A stretch of 64,000 bases of DNA from CAZWKQ01 sp964634005 (GTDB lineage Bacteria; Bacteroidota; Bacteroidia; Bacteroidales; JACABE01), in NCBI GenBank assembly GCA_964634005.1, contig CAZWKQ010000001.1, forward strand, positions 310,001-374,000. Reading direction: 5' to 3'. Positions 27,467-35,042 of the stretch are shown one piece after another (positions within the stretch are counted from its first letter, which is position 1; every line of letters starts with the position of its first letter). The notes beneath the pieces are model-generated. The model did not search any database and had not been told where the DNA came from. It was given only the letters and a program-made list of their open reading frames with translations. The position numbers and the translations under genes were made by a program.

Positions 27467-27790
27467 CTACAATAACCCTAAATCGAGCTTAGCTTCGTCA
27501 GAAATCATATCTTTATCCCATGGCGGATCGAATACTATCTCCAGATTAACTTTTGATATCCCGGCAATATTGCTGACTTTCTGTTTAACCTCTTCGGGGA
27601 GGCTCTCAGCCACAGGACAATTTGGTGCAGTTAAAGTCATTTTTATTTCTACACTAAAGTCTTCGTGTAAATTTATTTCATAAATTAATCCCAAATCGTA
27701 AATATTAACGGGTACCTCAGGATCATAAATAGTTTTTAAAACATTTATTACCCCTTGTTTATATAATTCAAGTTCTTTGTTTAAATCCAT
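27467..27790 (-). CDS. sufT: MIP18/SufT-type iron-sulfur assembly protein
   Basis: Protein of 107 residues of the DUF59/MIP18 family, which helps mature iron-sulfur proteins. Signatures: IYDPEVPVNIYDLGLIYEI near residue 20 and LTAPNCPVAESLPEEV, with Cys58 the conserved reactive cysteine. It is the last gene of a minus-strand run topA, sufS, small secreted protein, sufE, sufT, and lies 40 bases after sufE. The SufBCD scaffold is not in the window. The context supports SufT rather than a phenylacetate-degradation homologue. Confidence 0.88.
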   Translation of the reverse strand: MDLNKELELYKQGVINVLKTIYDPEVPVNIYDLGLIYEINLHEDFSVEIKMTLTAPNCPVAESLPEEVKQKVSNIAGISKVNLEIVFDPPWDKDMISDEAKLDLGLL

Positions 27791-27830
27791 TTCAACTCTT
27801 TTTTAAAAATTAAACATCTGATAATAAAAT

Positions 27831-28265
27831 TTATTCTTTGTTATCTTCATATTTGGTTTTGAAAACCAAAGCATATAATTTCATTTGTTTAATCATTGCC
27901 AGAAGGCCATTTGAACGAGTTGGAGATAAATGCTCTTTAAGCCCGATTTTATCGATAAAATCCAAATTAGCATCAATAATATCCTGAGGTTTTTGTCCCG
28001 AAAGTATTCTTATTAAAAGATATGCTATTCCCTTGGTAATCACTGCATCGCTATCGGCCTTATAATATATCTTACCGTCGATATACTCGGCACTTAGCCA
28101 CACCCTTGACTGGCATCCTGCAATTAAATGATTGTCGTTTTTGTTTTTCTCGTCAATTTTTGGGCATTCTCTACCCATTTCAATAATGTAGTTATATTTA
28201 TCCATCCAGTCATCGAAACTACCGAATTCTTCAACAATCTGTTTTTCAATTTCTTGTATATTCAT
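27831..28265 (-). CDS. sufE: Sulfur-acceptor protein SufE
   Basis: Cytoplasmic protein of 144 residues that accepts persulfide sulfur from SufS and passes it to the SufBCD scaffold. The active-site cysteine is Cys51 in LIAGCQSRVWL; the later ILSGQKPQDIIDANLDFIDK and SPTRSNGLLAMIKQM are family-typical. It starts at an ATG 5 bases after the small secreted-protein gene, so translation is probably coupled. Its partner sufS is two genes upstream in the same operon. Confidence 0.94.
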   Translation of the reverse strand: MNIQEIEKQIVEEFGSFDDWMDKYNYIIEMGRECPKIDEKNKNDNHLIAGCQSRVWLSAEYIDGKIYYKADSDAVITKGIAYLLIRILSGQKPQDIIDANLDFIDKIGLKEHLSPTRSNGLLAMIKQMKLYALVFKTKYEDNKE

Positions 28266-28270
28266 TCTAT

Positions 28271-28753
28271 TTAGTTAGTTTCAAAAAAATAAACACCTTT
28301 ATCGTTTTTACCGTCATTTATTTCACAGAAAAAATTCTCGTCCATTTTTACTTCAAGCGACTTTGCATCAACATATTGAGCAGTAATTTTAACTTTATTA
28401 TCCTCGCTGACTTTTAGTTTAACATAATTATAAACAAATCCGTCACCTTTTGGGTTTTGAATTAATTTTGATTCTGAAGCAACTAAAAATGCAAGTTTAT
28501 TTTTTACCGATTCTTTGGCAAAATACTCATAAACATCTATTTGCATACCTCCGATTGCATCAGGAACTTTTTCTTTTTCTTCGTTATCGGCAATAAGTTT
28601 ACATTTATTGTAATAAACAACCATTTTTACATTTTTACCCGATTTTAACGATTGCAAAAGCTCATCGAAATTTTTCAATTGTTTTTGAGCTTTTATTGAA
28701 CCAAAAACAATAGTGAAAATAATTGAAAATAAAATTACCTTCTTCATAATCAT
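28271..28753 (-). CDS. Small secreted VirK-like protein inside the suf operon
   Basis: Exported protein of 160 residues: a signal peptide (about 1-22, ending SIKA, Sec-type with no lipobox Cys), then LLQSLKSGKNVKMVVYYNKC with a spacing that resembles VirK-family proteins. VirK proteins are small periplasmic proteins of unclear function. Its start codon overlaps the sufS stop by one base (TAATG), and sufE begins 5 bases after it, so it is firmly embedded in the operon. A second ATG (28747) two codons in is also possible. Two cysteines (in NKCKL and FFCEI) could form a disulfide. Why an exported protein sits among cytoplasmic cluster-assembly genes is unclear. Confidence 0.6.
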   Translation of the reverse strand: MIMKKVILFSIIFTIVFGSIKAQKQLKNFDELLQSLKSGKNVKMVVYYNKCKLIADNEEKEKVPDAIGGMQIDVYEYFAKESVKNKLAFLVASESKLIQNPKGDGFVYNYVKLKVSEDNKVKITAQYVDAKSLEVKMDENFFCEINDGKNDKGVYFFETN

Positions 28754-29967
28754 TATAATAACATTTTTTTAGCTTTTTTTATTGCATTAATAAATAAGTC
28801 TATTTCCTCAAAAGTGTTATAGAAAGAAAATGATGCTCTTACTGTCCCCTGAATATTATAAAAATCCATTAACGGTTGAGTGCAATGATGCCCTGTGCGA
28901 ACTGCAATACCGAGATGATTAAGAATTGTACCTACATCGAAAGGATGAGAATTGCCAATTAAAAAAGAAATAAGAGCAGCTTTTTCTTTAGCTTCTCCAA
29001 TAATTTTTATATCCTCAATTTTTTTTAGTTCTGCAGTAGCATAATTAAGCAGTTCATTCTCATATCTTTCAATTTTATCTAGTCCTGTATTTTTAACGTA
29101 GTCAAGTGCTGCCGATAATCCGATAACATCGGCAACGCTTGGAGTTCCGGCTTCAAATTTAAATGGAAGTTCGTTATATGTAGTTTTTTCGAAAGTAACT
29201 TTTTTAATCATTTCCCCTCCTCCTTGGTATGGAGGCATTTGATTTAACCATTCTTCTTTACCGTAGAGAACACCCGCACCCATTGGCCCATATATTTTAT
29301 GACCCGAAAAACAATAAAAATCACAGTCCAATTCCTGAACATCTACTTTTGAATGGGCAATACCTTGTGCACCGTCAATCAATACGGGAATATTTCTTTT
29401 ATGAGCAATTTCAATAATAGTTTTTATAGGATTTATTGTCCCAAGTGCATTTGAAATATGTGTAATTGCAACCAACTTTGTTTTATCGGATAACAGAGCA
29501 TTAAACGAATCAAGGTCGAGTTCTCCATTTTCGAAAATCGGAATAACTTTTAATTTTGAATTATGATAACCGCATGCTAATTGCCATGGGACAATGTTTG
29601 AATGATGTTCCATGGTTGATATAACAATTTCATCGTTTTCTTTCAGAAAAGCTCTTCCAAAACTATTGGCAATTAAATTTATGCTGTCAGTTGTCCCTTT
29701 GGTGAATATTATTTCATGCGAAAAACGGGCATTAATAAATTTTTGTACATTTTCACGAGCTTTTTCAAAAGCTTCGGTTGCCTGCTGACTGAGATAATGT
29801 ACACCCCTGTGAACATTACTGTTTTCTTCCGAATAATATTTATTAAGTATATCTATTACTTGACGGGGCTTTTGAGTAGTAGCTGCATTATCGAAATAAA
29901 CCAGTTGCTTATCAAATACTTTTCGGTTTAATATAGGAAAATTTTTTCTTATTATATTAACATCCAT
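28753..29967 (-). CDS. sufS: Cysteine desulfurase SufS
   Basis: Pyridoxal-phosphate enzyme of 404 residues that takes sulfur from cysteine for iron-sulfur cluster building. The Schiff-base lysine is Lys224 in SGHKIYGPMGAG, and the persulfide cysteine is Cys362 in RTGHHCTQPLM, both as in group II desulfurases. The N-terminal DNAATTQKP and NVHRGVHYLS are diagnostic. It starts at an ATG only 2 bases after the topA stop, and its stop overlaps the next start by one base, so it is part of a tightly coupled operon with sufE and sufT. Confidence 0.96.
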   Translation of the reverse strand: MDVNIIRKNFPILNRKVFDKQLVYFDNAATTQKPRQVIDILNKYYSEENSNVHRGVHYLSQQATEAFEKARENVQKFINARFSHEIIFTKGTTDSINLIANSFGRAFLKENDEIVISTMEHHSNIVPWQLACGYHNSKLKVIPIFENGELDLDSFNALLSDKTKLVAITHISNALGTINPIKTIIEIAHKRNIPVLIDGAQGIAHSKVDVQELDCDFYCFSGHKIYGPMGAGVLYGKEEWLNQMPPYQGGGEMIKKVTFEKTTYNELPFKFEAGTPSVADVIGLSAALDYVKNTGLDKIERYENELLNYATAELKKIEDIKIIGEAKEKAALISFLIGNSHPFDVGTILNHLGIAVRTGHHCTQPLMDFYNIQGTVRASFSFYNTFEEIDLFINAIKKAKKMLL

Positions 29968-29969
29968 AT

Positions 29970-32531
29970 TTACTTCTTTTTGGTACTTTTTGAAGTGCTT
30001 TTTGATTTAGATTTTACACCCGCAGTCTTTTTTGTTTTTGTTGCTTTTTGTGTTTTATTATTTTCACCGGCAATTTTCAAACATTCTTCAAGTGTAATGA
30101 TTTCAGGATTAGTTCCTGCGGGAATTTTGATATTTTTTTTGCCGTATTTTATGTATGCACCATATCTTCCATTGAGTATTTTTAAATCTTCATTTTCGGG
30201 AAACTCTTTAATAATGTTAGCCGATTGTGCTTTACTCTTTCCGACAATATATTTAATTGCTTCCTCTAATTCAAAATTCAAAAGGTCTGTGGTTTTGGGT
30301 ATAGGATAATTAGTGTTTTTGTAAGTAATATAAGGACCATACTTCCCAAGATTAAGAATTATTTCACTATCTTGATGTTTACCTAAGTTTTTAGGCAAGT
30401 GTTTCATTAATTCTGCTTTTGCACTTTCTGTTTTTTTCTTATTCTCAATTATTTCAATACACCTTTCTTCGGTTATTTCATAAGGGTCATCGTTTTTTGT
30501 AAGCGAATAATACTTTCCATTATGCTTAATATAAGGTCCGAATCTTCCGACAGCAACTATCATTTCATCGCCATTATAATTACCGACATTTCTAGGCAAA
30601 TCAAAAAGAGCGAGAGCTTCTTCCAATGTAATATTTTCTATACTTTGTCCTTTCTTTAGTCCTGCAAATTTTGGTTTTTCATCAGATTTGGTTTCTCCGA
30701 TCTGAACCATTGCTCCATATCGCCCAATTTTTACATAAACATTTTTTTTAGTTGCGGGATCAATGCCCAATAAACGTTCGCCCTTTACTTTTTCCGACTC
30801 TTTTAGTGTTTCTTCTACATTTTCATGAAAAGGTTTATAGAAACTCTTAATCATCTCATTCCAAACAATTTTACCTTCGGCAATTTCGTCGAATTCCTTT
30901 TCGATTTTTGCAGTAAAGTTGTAGTCCAATATCATATTGAAATATTGAACCAAGAATTTATTAACGACTATACCAATATCTGTCGGGAAGAGTTTTGATT
31001 TTTCAAATCCCGATTTTTCTGTTTTTTGTACTTCTTTGATTTTATTGTCTTTAAGAATAATTTGCTCATACTGTCTTATTATTCCTTCTCTGTCTTCTTT
31101 TACAACATAATCTCTTTTTTGAATAGTCGAAATAGTAGGTGCATAAGTTGAAGGCCTTCCTATACCGAGTTCCTCTAATTTTTTTACAAGACTTGCTTCG
31201 GTATATCGAGCCGGAGGTTGAGTAAAATTTTGAGTTGCATTACACTCTTTTAATAATAGTTTTTCTCCTTTTTTTACTATTGGTAATGTATTTTTATCAG
31301 TATTTTCTTCTTCTTCGTCATTAGACTCATTATAAACTTTAAGAAAACCGTCGAATTTTATTACTTCGCCCTTAGCAATGAATTGCTCCTCTCTTTTGTT
31401 GATATTGATATAAATATTTGTTTTTTCCAATATTGCATCACTCATTTGAGAAGCTATTGTTCTTTTCCATATCAGATCATAAAGTTTTTTTTGTGAAGCA
31501 TCACCCTCTATTGATTGATTATTCAGATATGTCGGTCTAATTGCTTCATGTGCTTCCTGTGCACCTTTAGTTTTTGTAGTAAATTGCCTTGATTTTACAT
31601 ACTCTTTACCGTAAATGCTCTCAATTACATTTTTTGCCATGCTAATTGCCAGTTGAGACAAATTGACCGAATCGGTTCTCATATAAGTAATATATCCCGA
31701 TTCATAAAGTTGTTGAGCAACTAACATTGTTTTAGCAACCGGAAATCCTAGTTTTCGGCTTGCCTCTTGCTGAAGTGTTGATGTTGTAAAGGGAGGAGAC
31801 GGTGATTTTTTTGAAGGTTTTGTTTCAACACTTTCAATAATAAAATCGGCACCAATACAATCATTCAAAAAATTGATTGCTTCTTCCCTATTTTTAAAGC
31901 GAACAGATAATTCGGCACTAAATATGGTATCATTTTTAATGAATAATCCTATTACTTTGTAAAATGATTGAATTTTAAAGTTTCTTATTTCTTCCTCTCT
32001 TTCAACAATAAGTCTGACAGCAACAGACTGAACTCTTCCAGCTGAAAGTGCCGGCTTGACTTTTTTCCATAAAACAGGCGAAAGCTCATATCCAACGAGT
32101 CTGTCTAAAACCCTCCTTGCCTGTTGTGCATTTACAAGATTTATGTCTATATTTCTCGGATTTTCTATTGCATGAGTTATGGCTGTTTTTGTTATCTCAT
32201 TGAAAACTATTCTCTTAATTTTATTTTCATCCAATCCTAATGCTTCTTTCAAATGCCATGAAATAGCTTCTCCCTCGCGATCTTCATCGGATGCAAGCCA
32301 TACAGTTTCTGCTTTTTTTACATAAGCCTTAAGTTCATTTACAGTTTTTTGTTTATCCTTAGGAATTTCGTATTTGGGCTCAAAATTATTGTCAATATCT
32401 ATACTTATGTTGTTTTTAGATAAATCTCTTATATGACCATAACTGGATTTCACAATAAAATCTTTACCTAAAAATTTTTCTATTGTTTTGGCTTTAGCCG
32501 GTGATTCTACAATTACAAGATTTTTGGACAT
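29970..32531 (-). CDS. topA: DNA topoisomerase I
   Basis: Type IA topoisomerase of 853 residues that relaxes negative supercoils. The Toprim domain begins VIVESPAKAKTIEKFLG with the acidic SDEDREGEAISW; the catalytic tyrosine is Tyr283 in ITYMRTDSVN. Instead of zinc-ribbon domains, the C-terminal third carries repeated modules of the form GRFGPYIKHNGKYY, GKYGPYITYKNTNY and GRYGAYIKYGKKN, followed by a Lys/Thr-rich tail (about 825-853) that may bind DNA. This form is normal in Bacteroidetes. It is the first gene of the run with sufS, 2 bases apart. Confidence 0.96.
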   Translation of the reverse strand: MSKNLVIVESPAKAKTIEKFLGKDFIVKSSYGHIRDLSKNNISIDIDNNFEPKYEIPKDKQKTVNELKAYVKKAETVWLASDEDREGEAISWHLKEALGLDENKIKRIVFNEITKTAITHAIENPRNIDINLVNAQQARRVLDRLVGYELSPVLWKKVKPALSAGRVQSVAVRLIVEREEEIRNFKIQSFYKVIGLFIKNDTIFSAELSVRFKNREEAINFLNDCIGADFIIESVETKPSKKSPSPPFTTSTLQQEASRKLGFPVAKTMLVAQQLYESGYITYMRTDSVNLSQLAISMAKNVIESIYGKEYVKSRQFTTKTKGAQEAHEAIRPTYLNNQSIEGDASQKKLYDLIWKRTIASQMSDAILEKTNIYININKREEQFIAKGEVIKFDGFLKVYNESNDEEEENTDKNTLPIVKKGEKLLLKECNATQNFTQPPARYTEASLVKKLEELGIGRPSTYAPTISTIQKRDYVVKEDREGIIRQYEQIILKDNKIKEVQKTEKSGFEKSKLFPTDIGIVVNKFLVQYFNMILDYNFTAKIEKEFDEIAEGKIVWNEMIKSFYKPFHENVEETLKESEKVKGERLLGIDPATKKNVYVKIGRYGAMVQIGETKSDEKPKFAGLKKGQSIENITLEEALALFDLPRNVGNYNGDEMIVAVGRFGPYIKHNGKYYSLTKNDDPYEITEERCIEIIENKKKTESAKAELMKHLPKNLGKHQDSEIILNLGKYGPYITYKNTNYPIPKTTDLLNFELEEAIKYIVGKSKAQSANIIKEFPENEDLKILNGRYGAYIKYGKKNIKIPAGTNPEIITLEECLKIAGENNKTQKATKTKKTAGVKSKSKSTSKSTKKK

Positions 32532-32644
32532 ATTTCCTATATATATATGTATATTTTCGGTGCAAAATAAAACATAATATTTCTATTTTTATAAAATTTA
32601 CTTCACATTTTAATTTACCCTAATTTAATATTGGTATATTTAAC

Positions 32645-32652
32645 TAACTTTG
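32645..32652 (+). promoter_or_regulatory. Candidate -7 box for miaB
   Basis: TAACTTTG fits TAnnTTTG in the 226-base divergent gap between topA and miaB. It would give a leader of about 100 bases before the GTG start. Confidence 0.5.
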
Positions 32653-32668
32653 CACTTCAAAAAAATGG

Positions 32669-32693
32669 TTGTTAAATAATTGAATTTTAACAA
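32669..32693 (+). other. Hairpin in the miaB leader
   Basis: TTGTTAAA (32669-32676) pairs with TTTAACAA (32686-32693) across a 9-base loop, inside the predicted leader. There is no U-run, so it may affect mRNA stability rather than end transcription. Confidence 0.3.
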
Positions 32694-32757
32694 AATAAGT
32701 AATTAGCTAACAATTAATCAATAAATTTGTTTAAATAAAAACCGTAAAATTTTAAAA

Positions 32758-34077
32758 GTGGTAAATAAAAAAGTATATATCGAAACATACGGTTGTCAGA
32801 TGAATTTTTCTGACAGTGAAATAGTTGCTTCGATAATGATGAAAAACAAATACGAACTTACATCAGATATAACTCAGGCTGACATTATTTTTCTGAATAC
32901 CTGCTCGATACGAGAAAATGCAGAACAGAAAATTCATAAGCGACTAAAAGAATTGAGGGCATTAAAGAAAAATAAAAACAATCTTAAAATCGGATTGCTT
33001 GGTTGTATGGCCGAAAGGTTGAAAGAAGATTTGTTAAAAGAAGATTCGTTAGACCTTATTGTAGGACCTGATGCATATCGTGATTTACCCAAATTAATAA
33101 GTACAGTTGAGAAAGGAATTAAGGCTGCCAACATTATATTATCCGAAGAAGAAACATACGAGGACATCGAACCGGTACGTATGGATCAAAATGGAGTATC
33201 GGCTTTTATCTCTATAATGAGGGGATGTCAAAACTTTTGTTCATATTGTGTTGTGCCATATACAAGGGGAAAAGAAAGAAGCCGCAATCCAATGACTATT
33301 ATAAATGAAGCAAAACATTTATTTGAAAAAGGATATAGGGAAATAACTTTATTAGGACAAAATGTTAACTCTTATTATTGGAACAACGATGAAGAATATA
33401 ACTTTGCCAAACTAATAAAAGCTGTGGCTCAGGTTAATCCTTTACTAAGGGTCAGATTTGCCACTTCGCATCCAAAGGATATTTCAGACGAATTAATTAA
33501 AACAATATCCGAAAACCCAAATATATGTAAATCTATCCATTTGCCGGTTCAATCGGGAAGTTCAAGAGTGCTAAAAAATATGAACAGAAAATATACTCGT
33601 GAATGGTATTTGGAAAGAATAAATAAAATTAAAGAAATTATTCCCGATTGTGCAATTTCTACCGATATTATCTGCGGTTTCCCGGGTGAGACAGAAGAAG
33701 ATCACAGAGAAACGTTAACTCTTATGGAAGAAGTTGGTTTCGATTATGCTTTTATGTTTAAGTATTCAGAAAGACAAGGTACTTATGCAGCTAAATACTT
33801 AAAAGATGATGTCTCGGAAAATATTAAAAATAAAAGGCTTACCGAAATCATTGAACTTCAAAACAGTCTTTCACTAAAAAGCAACACTGCCGATATCGGA
33901 AAAACATTTGAAGTACTTATAGACAGCTACTCAAAACGTTCGAACGATATGTTTTCGGGAAGAAACAGCCAGAATAAAGTAGTAGTTTTCCCCAAAAAAG
34001 ACTACAGTATTGGACAATATGTCAATGTTAAAATTAATAAATGTACTTCGGCAACATTAATAGGAGAAATTGAATAA
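32758..34077 (+). CDS. miaB: tRNA-2-methylthio-N6-dimethylallyladenosine synthase
   Basis: Radical-SAM methylthiotransferase of 439 residues modifying A37 of tRNAs that read UNN codons. The N-terminal domain begins YIETYGCQMNFSDSE with Cys13, Cys49 and Cys83 as auxiliary-cluster ligands; the radical-SAM motif CxxxCxxC is in RGCQNFCSYCVVPYTRG; and a C-terminal TRAM domain (about 375-439) ends SATLIGEIE. The GTG at 32758 is the only sensible start because the first motif comes seven residues later. The gap to the next gene is 137 bases and holds a separate promoter. Confidence 0.95.
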   Translation: MVNKKVYIETYGCQMNFSDSEIVASIMMKNKYELTSDITQADIIFLNTCSIRENAEQKIHKRLKELRALKKNKNNLKIGLLGCMAERLKEDLLKEDSLDLIVGPDAYRDLPKLISTVEKGIKAANIILSEEETYEDIEPVRMDQNGVSAFISIMRGCQNFCSYCVVPYTRGKERSRNPMTIINEAKHLFEKGYREITLLGQNVNSYYWNNDEEYNFAKLIKAVAQVNPLLRVRFATSHPKDISDELIKTISENPNICKSIHLPVQSGSSRVLKNMNRKYTREWYLERINKIKEIIPDCAISTDIICGFPGETEEDHRETLTLMEEVGFDYAFMFKYSERQGTYAAKYLKDDVSENIKNKRLTEIIELQNSLSLKSNTADIGKTFEVLIDSYSKRSNDMFSGRNSQNKVVVFPKKDYSIGQYVNVKINKCTSATLIGEIE

Positions 34078-34146
34078 GGCTGATTTATAAAAAGAATAAA
34101 TTATTACTTTTTTGTTAAAAAAAATGTCATAACGCAAATAATTACA

Positions 34147-34174
34147 TTGCTTTGTAAAAAAAGTGTTATTTTTG
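34147..34174 (+). promoter_or_regulatory. Promoter of the exopolysaccharide export operon
   Basis: TTG at 34147-34149, a 17-base spacer, then the -7 box TATTTTTG at 34167-34174, about 40 bases upstream of the Wza-like gene's ATG. Confidence 0.6.
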
Positions 34175-34214
34175 CAAACTGCTAATAAATAAAAAATTAC
34201 TTAATCTATTAATA

Positions 34215-35012
34215 ATGAATAGAATCTTTTTTATCTTAAAAAAATCCAGAATTTTTATAATTATAGGACTTATTGCTTATTTAACATCTTGTACACCCCA
34301 AAAAAAATTGATTTATTTACAAGAGAAAGCACAAAAAGAGAGTTCAAATGTATATTCATCCAAAGGCCCTGATTATAGGCTAAGACCTTATGATGTTTTG
34401 TACATAAGAGTAAACAGTATAAACAGCGAAAGTTTCGATTTCTTCAATGCCGGTCAGGGTGTAAACAACTCTTATTTATTCCAAAGCGAAATGGGAGTTT
34501 ATCTTAATAGCTACACCATAACCGATTCGGGCTTTATTAATTTTCCGGTTGTAGGAAATATTGAGGTTTCGGGTCTTACTGTAGAAGAAGCACAGAAAAA
34601 AATTCAATTATCAATAAACAATTATTTAAAAGACGCTACAGCTACAGTAAAACTTGCAAGCTACCGTGTTTCAATAATTGGTGACGTTATGAAGCCTGGA
34701 GTTTATTATTTTTATCAAGATAAAGTAAATTTACTTGAAGCAATAGCCAAAGCAGGCGATTTAACTGTTTATGGTAACCGTTTCAGAGTTATGCTGGTAA
34801 GAAAAACCGAAAAAGGTGATAAAGTGTCATTTATCGACCTTACTGACAGAAATTTATTAAACAAAGAAGAATTCTATATTCTTCCAAACGATATAATATA
34901 CGTTGAACCCAATAAAGTGGCTAAATCATTGGGATTTGCAACTTTCCCTTGGTCACTTATGTTGTCAACCATTTCAACAGTCGTTGCAGTTATTGCTTTA
35001 GCAAAGAAATAA
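34215..35012 (+). CDS. Polysaccharide export lipoprotein (Wza-like)
   Basis: Outer-membrane export channel subunit of 265 residues. The signal peptide ends in lipobox YLTSC (Cys26). The polysaccharide export domain follows (YRLRPYDVLYIRVNSIN, then GFINFPVVGNIEVSGLTVEE), then an SLBB domain (ISIIGDVMKPGVYYFYQDKV, with the first part reading RVSIIGDV). It ends with a hydrophobic helix (FPWSLMLSTISTVVAVIALA) before two lysines, like the C-terminal helix of Wza that crosses the outer membrane. It is first of a two-gene operon with a tyrosine autokinase 30 bases downstream; no glycosyltransferases or flippase are adjacent, so the polymer genes lie elsewhere. Confidence 0.9.
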   Translation: MNRIFFILKKSRIFIIIGLIAYLTSCTPQKKLIYLQEKAQKESSNVYSSKGPDYRLRPYDVLYIRVNSINSESFDFFNAGQGVNNSYLFQSEMGVYLNSYTITDSGFINFPVVGNIEVSGLTVEEAQKKIQLSINNYLKDATATVKLASYRVSIIGDVMKPGVYYFYQDKVNLLEAIAKAGDLTVYGNRFRVMLVRKTEKGDKVSFIDLTDRNLLNKEEFYILPNDIIYVEPNKVAKSLGFATFPWSLMLSTISTVVAVIALAKK

Positions 35013-35042
35013 TAATTCAATTTAAATTAAAATAATTTTAAA

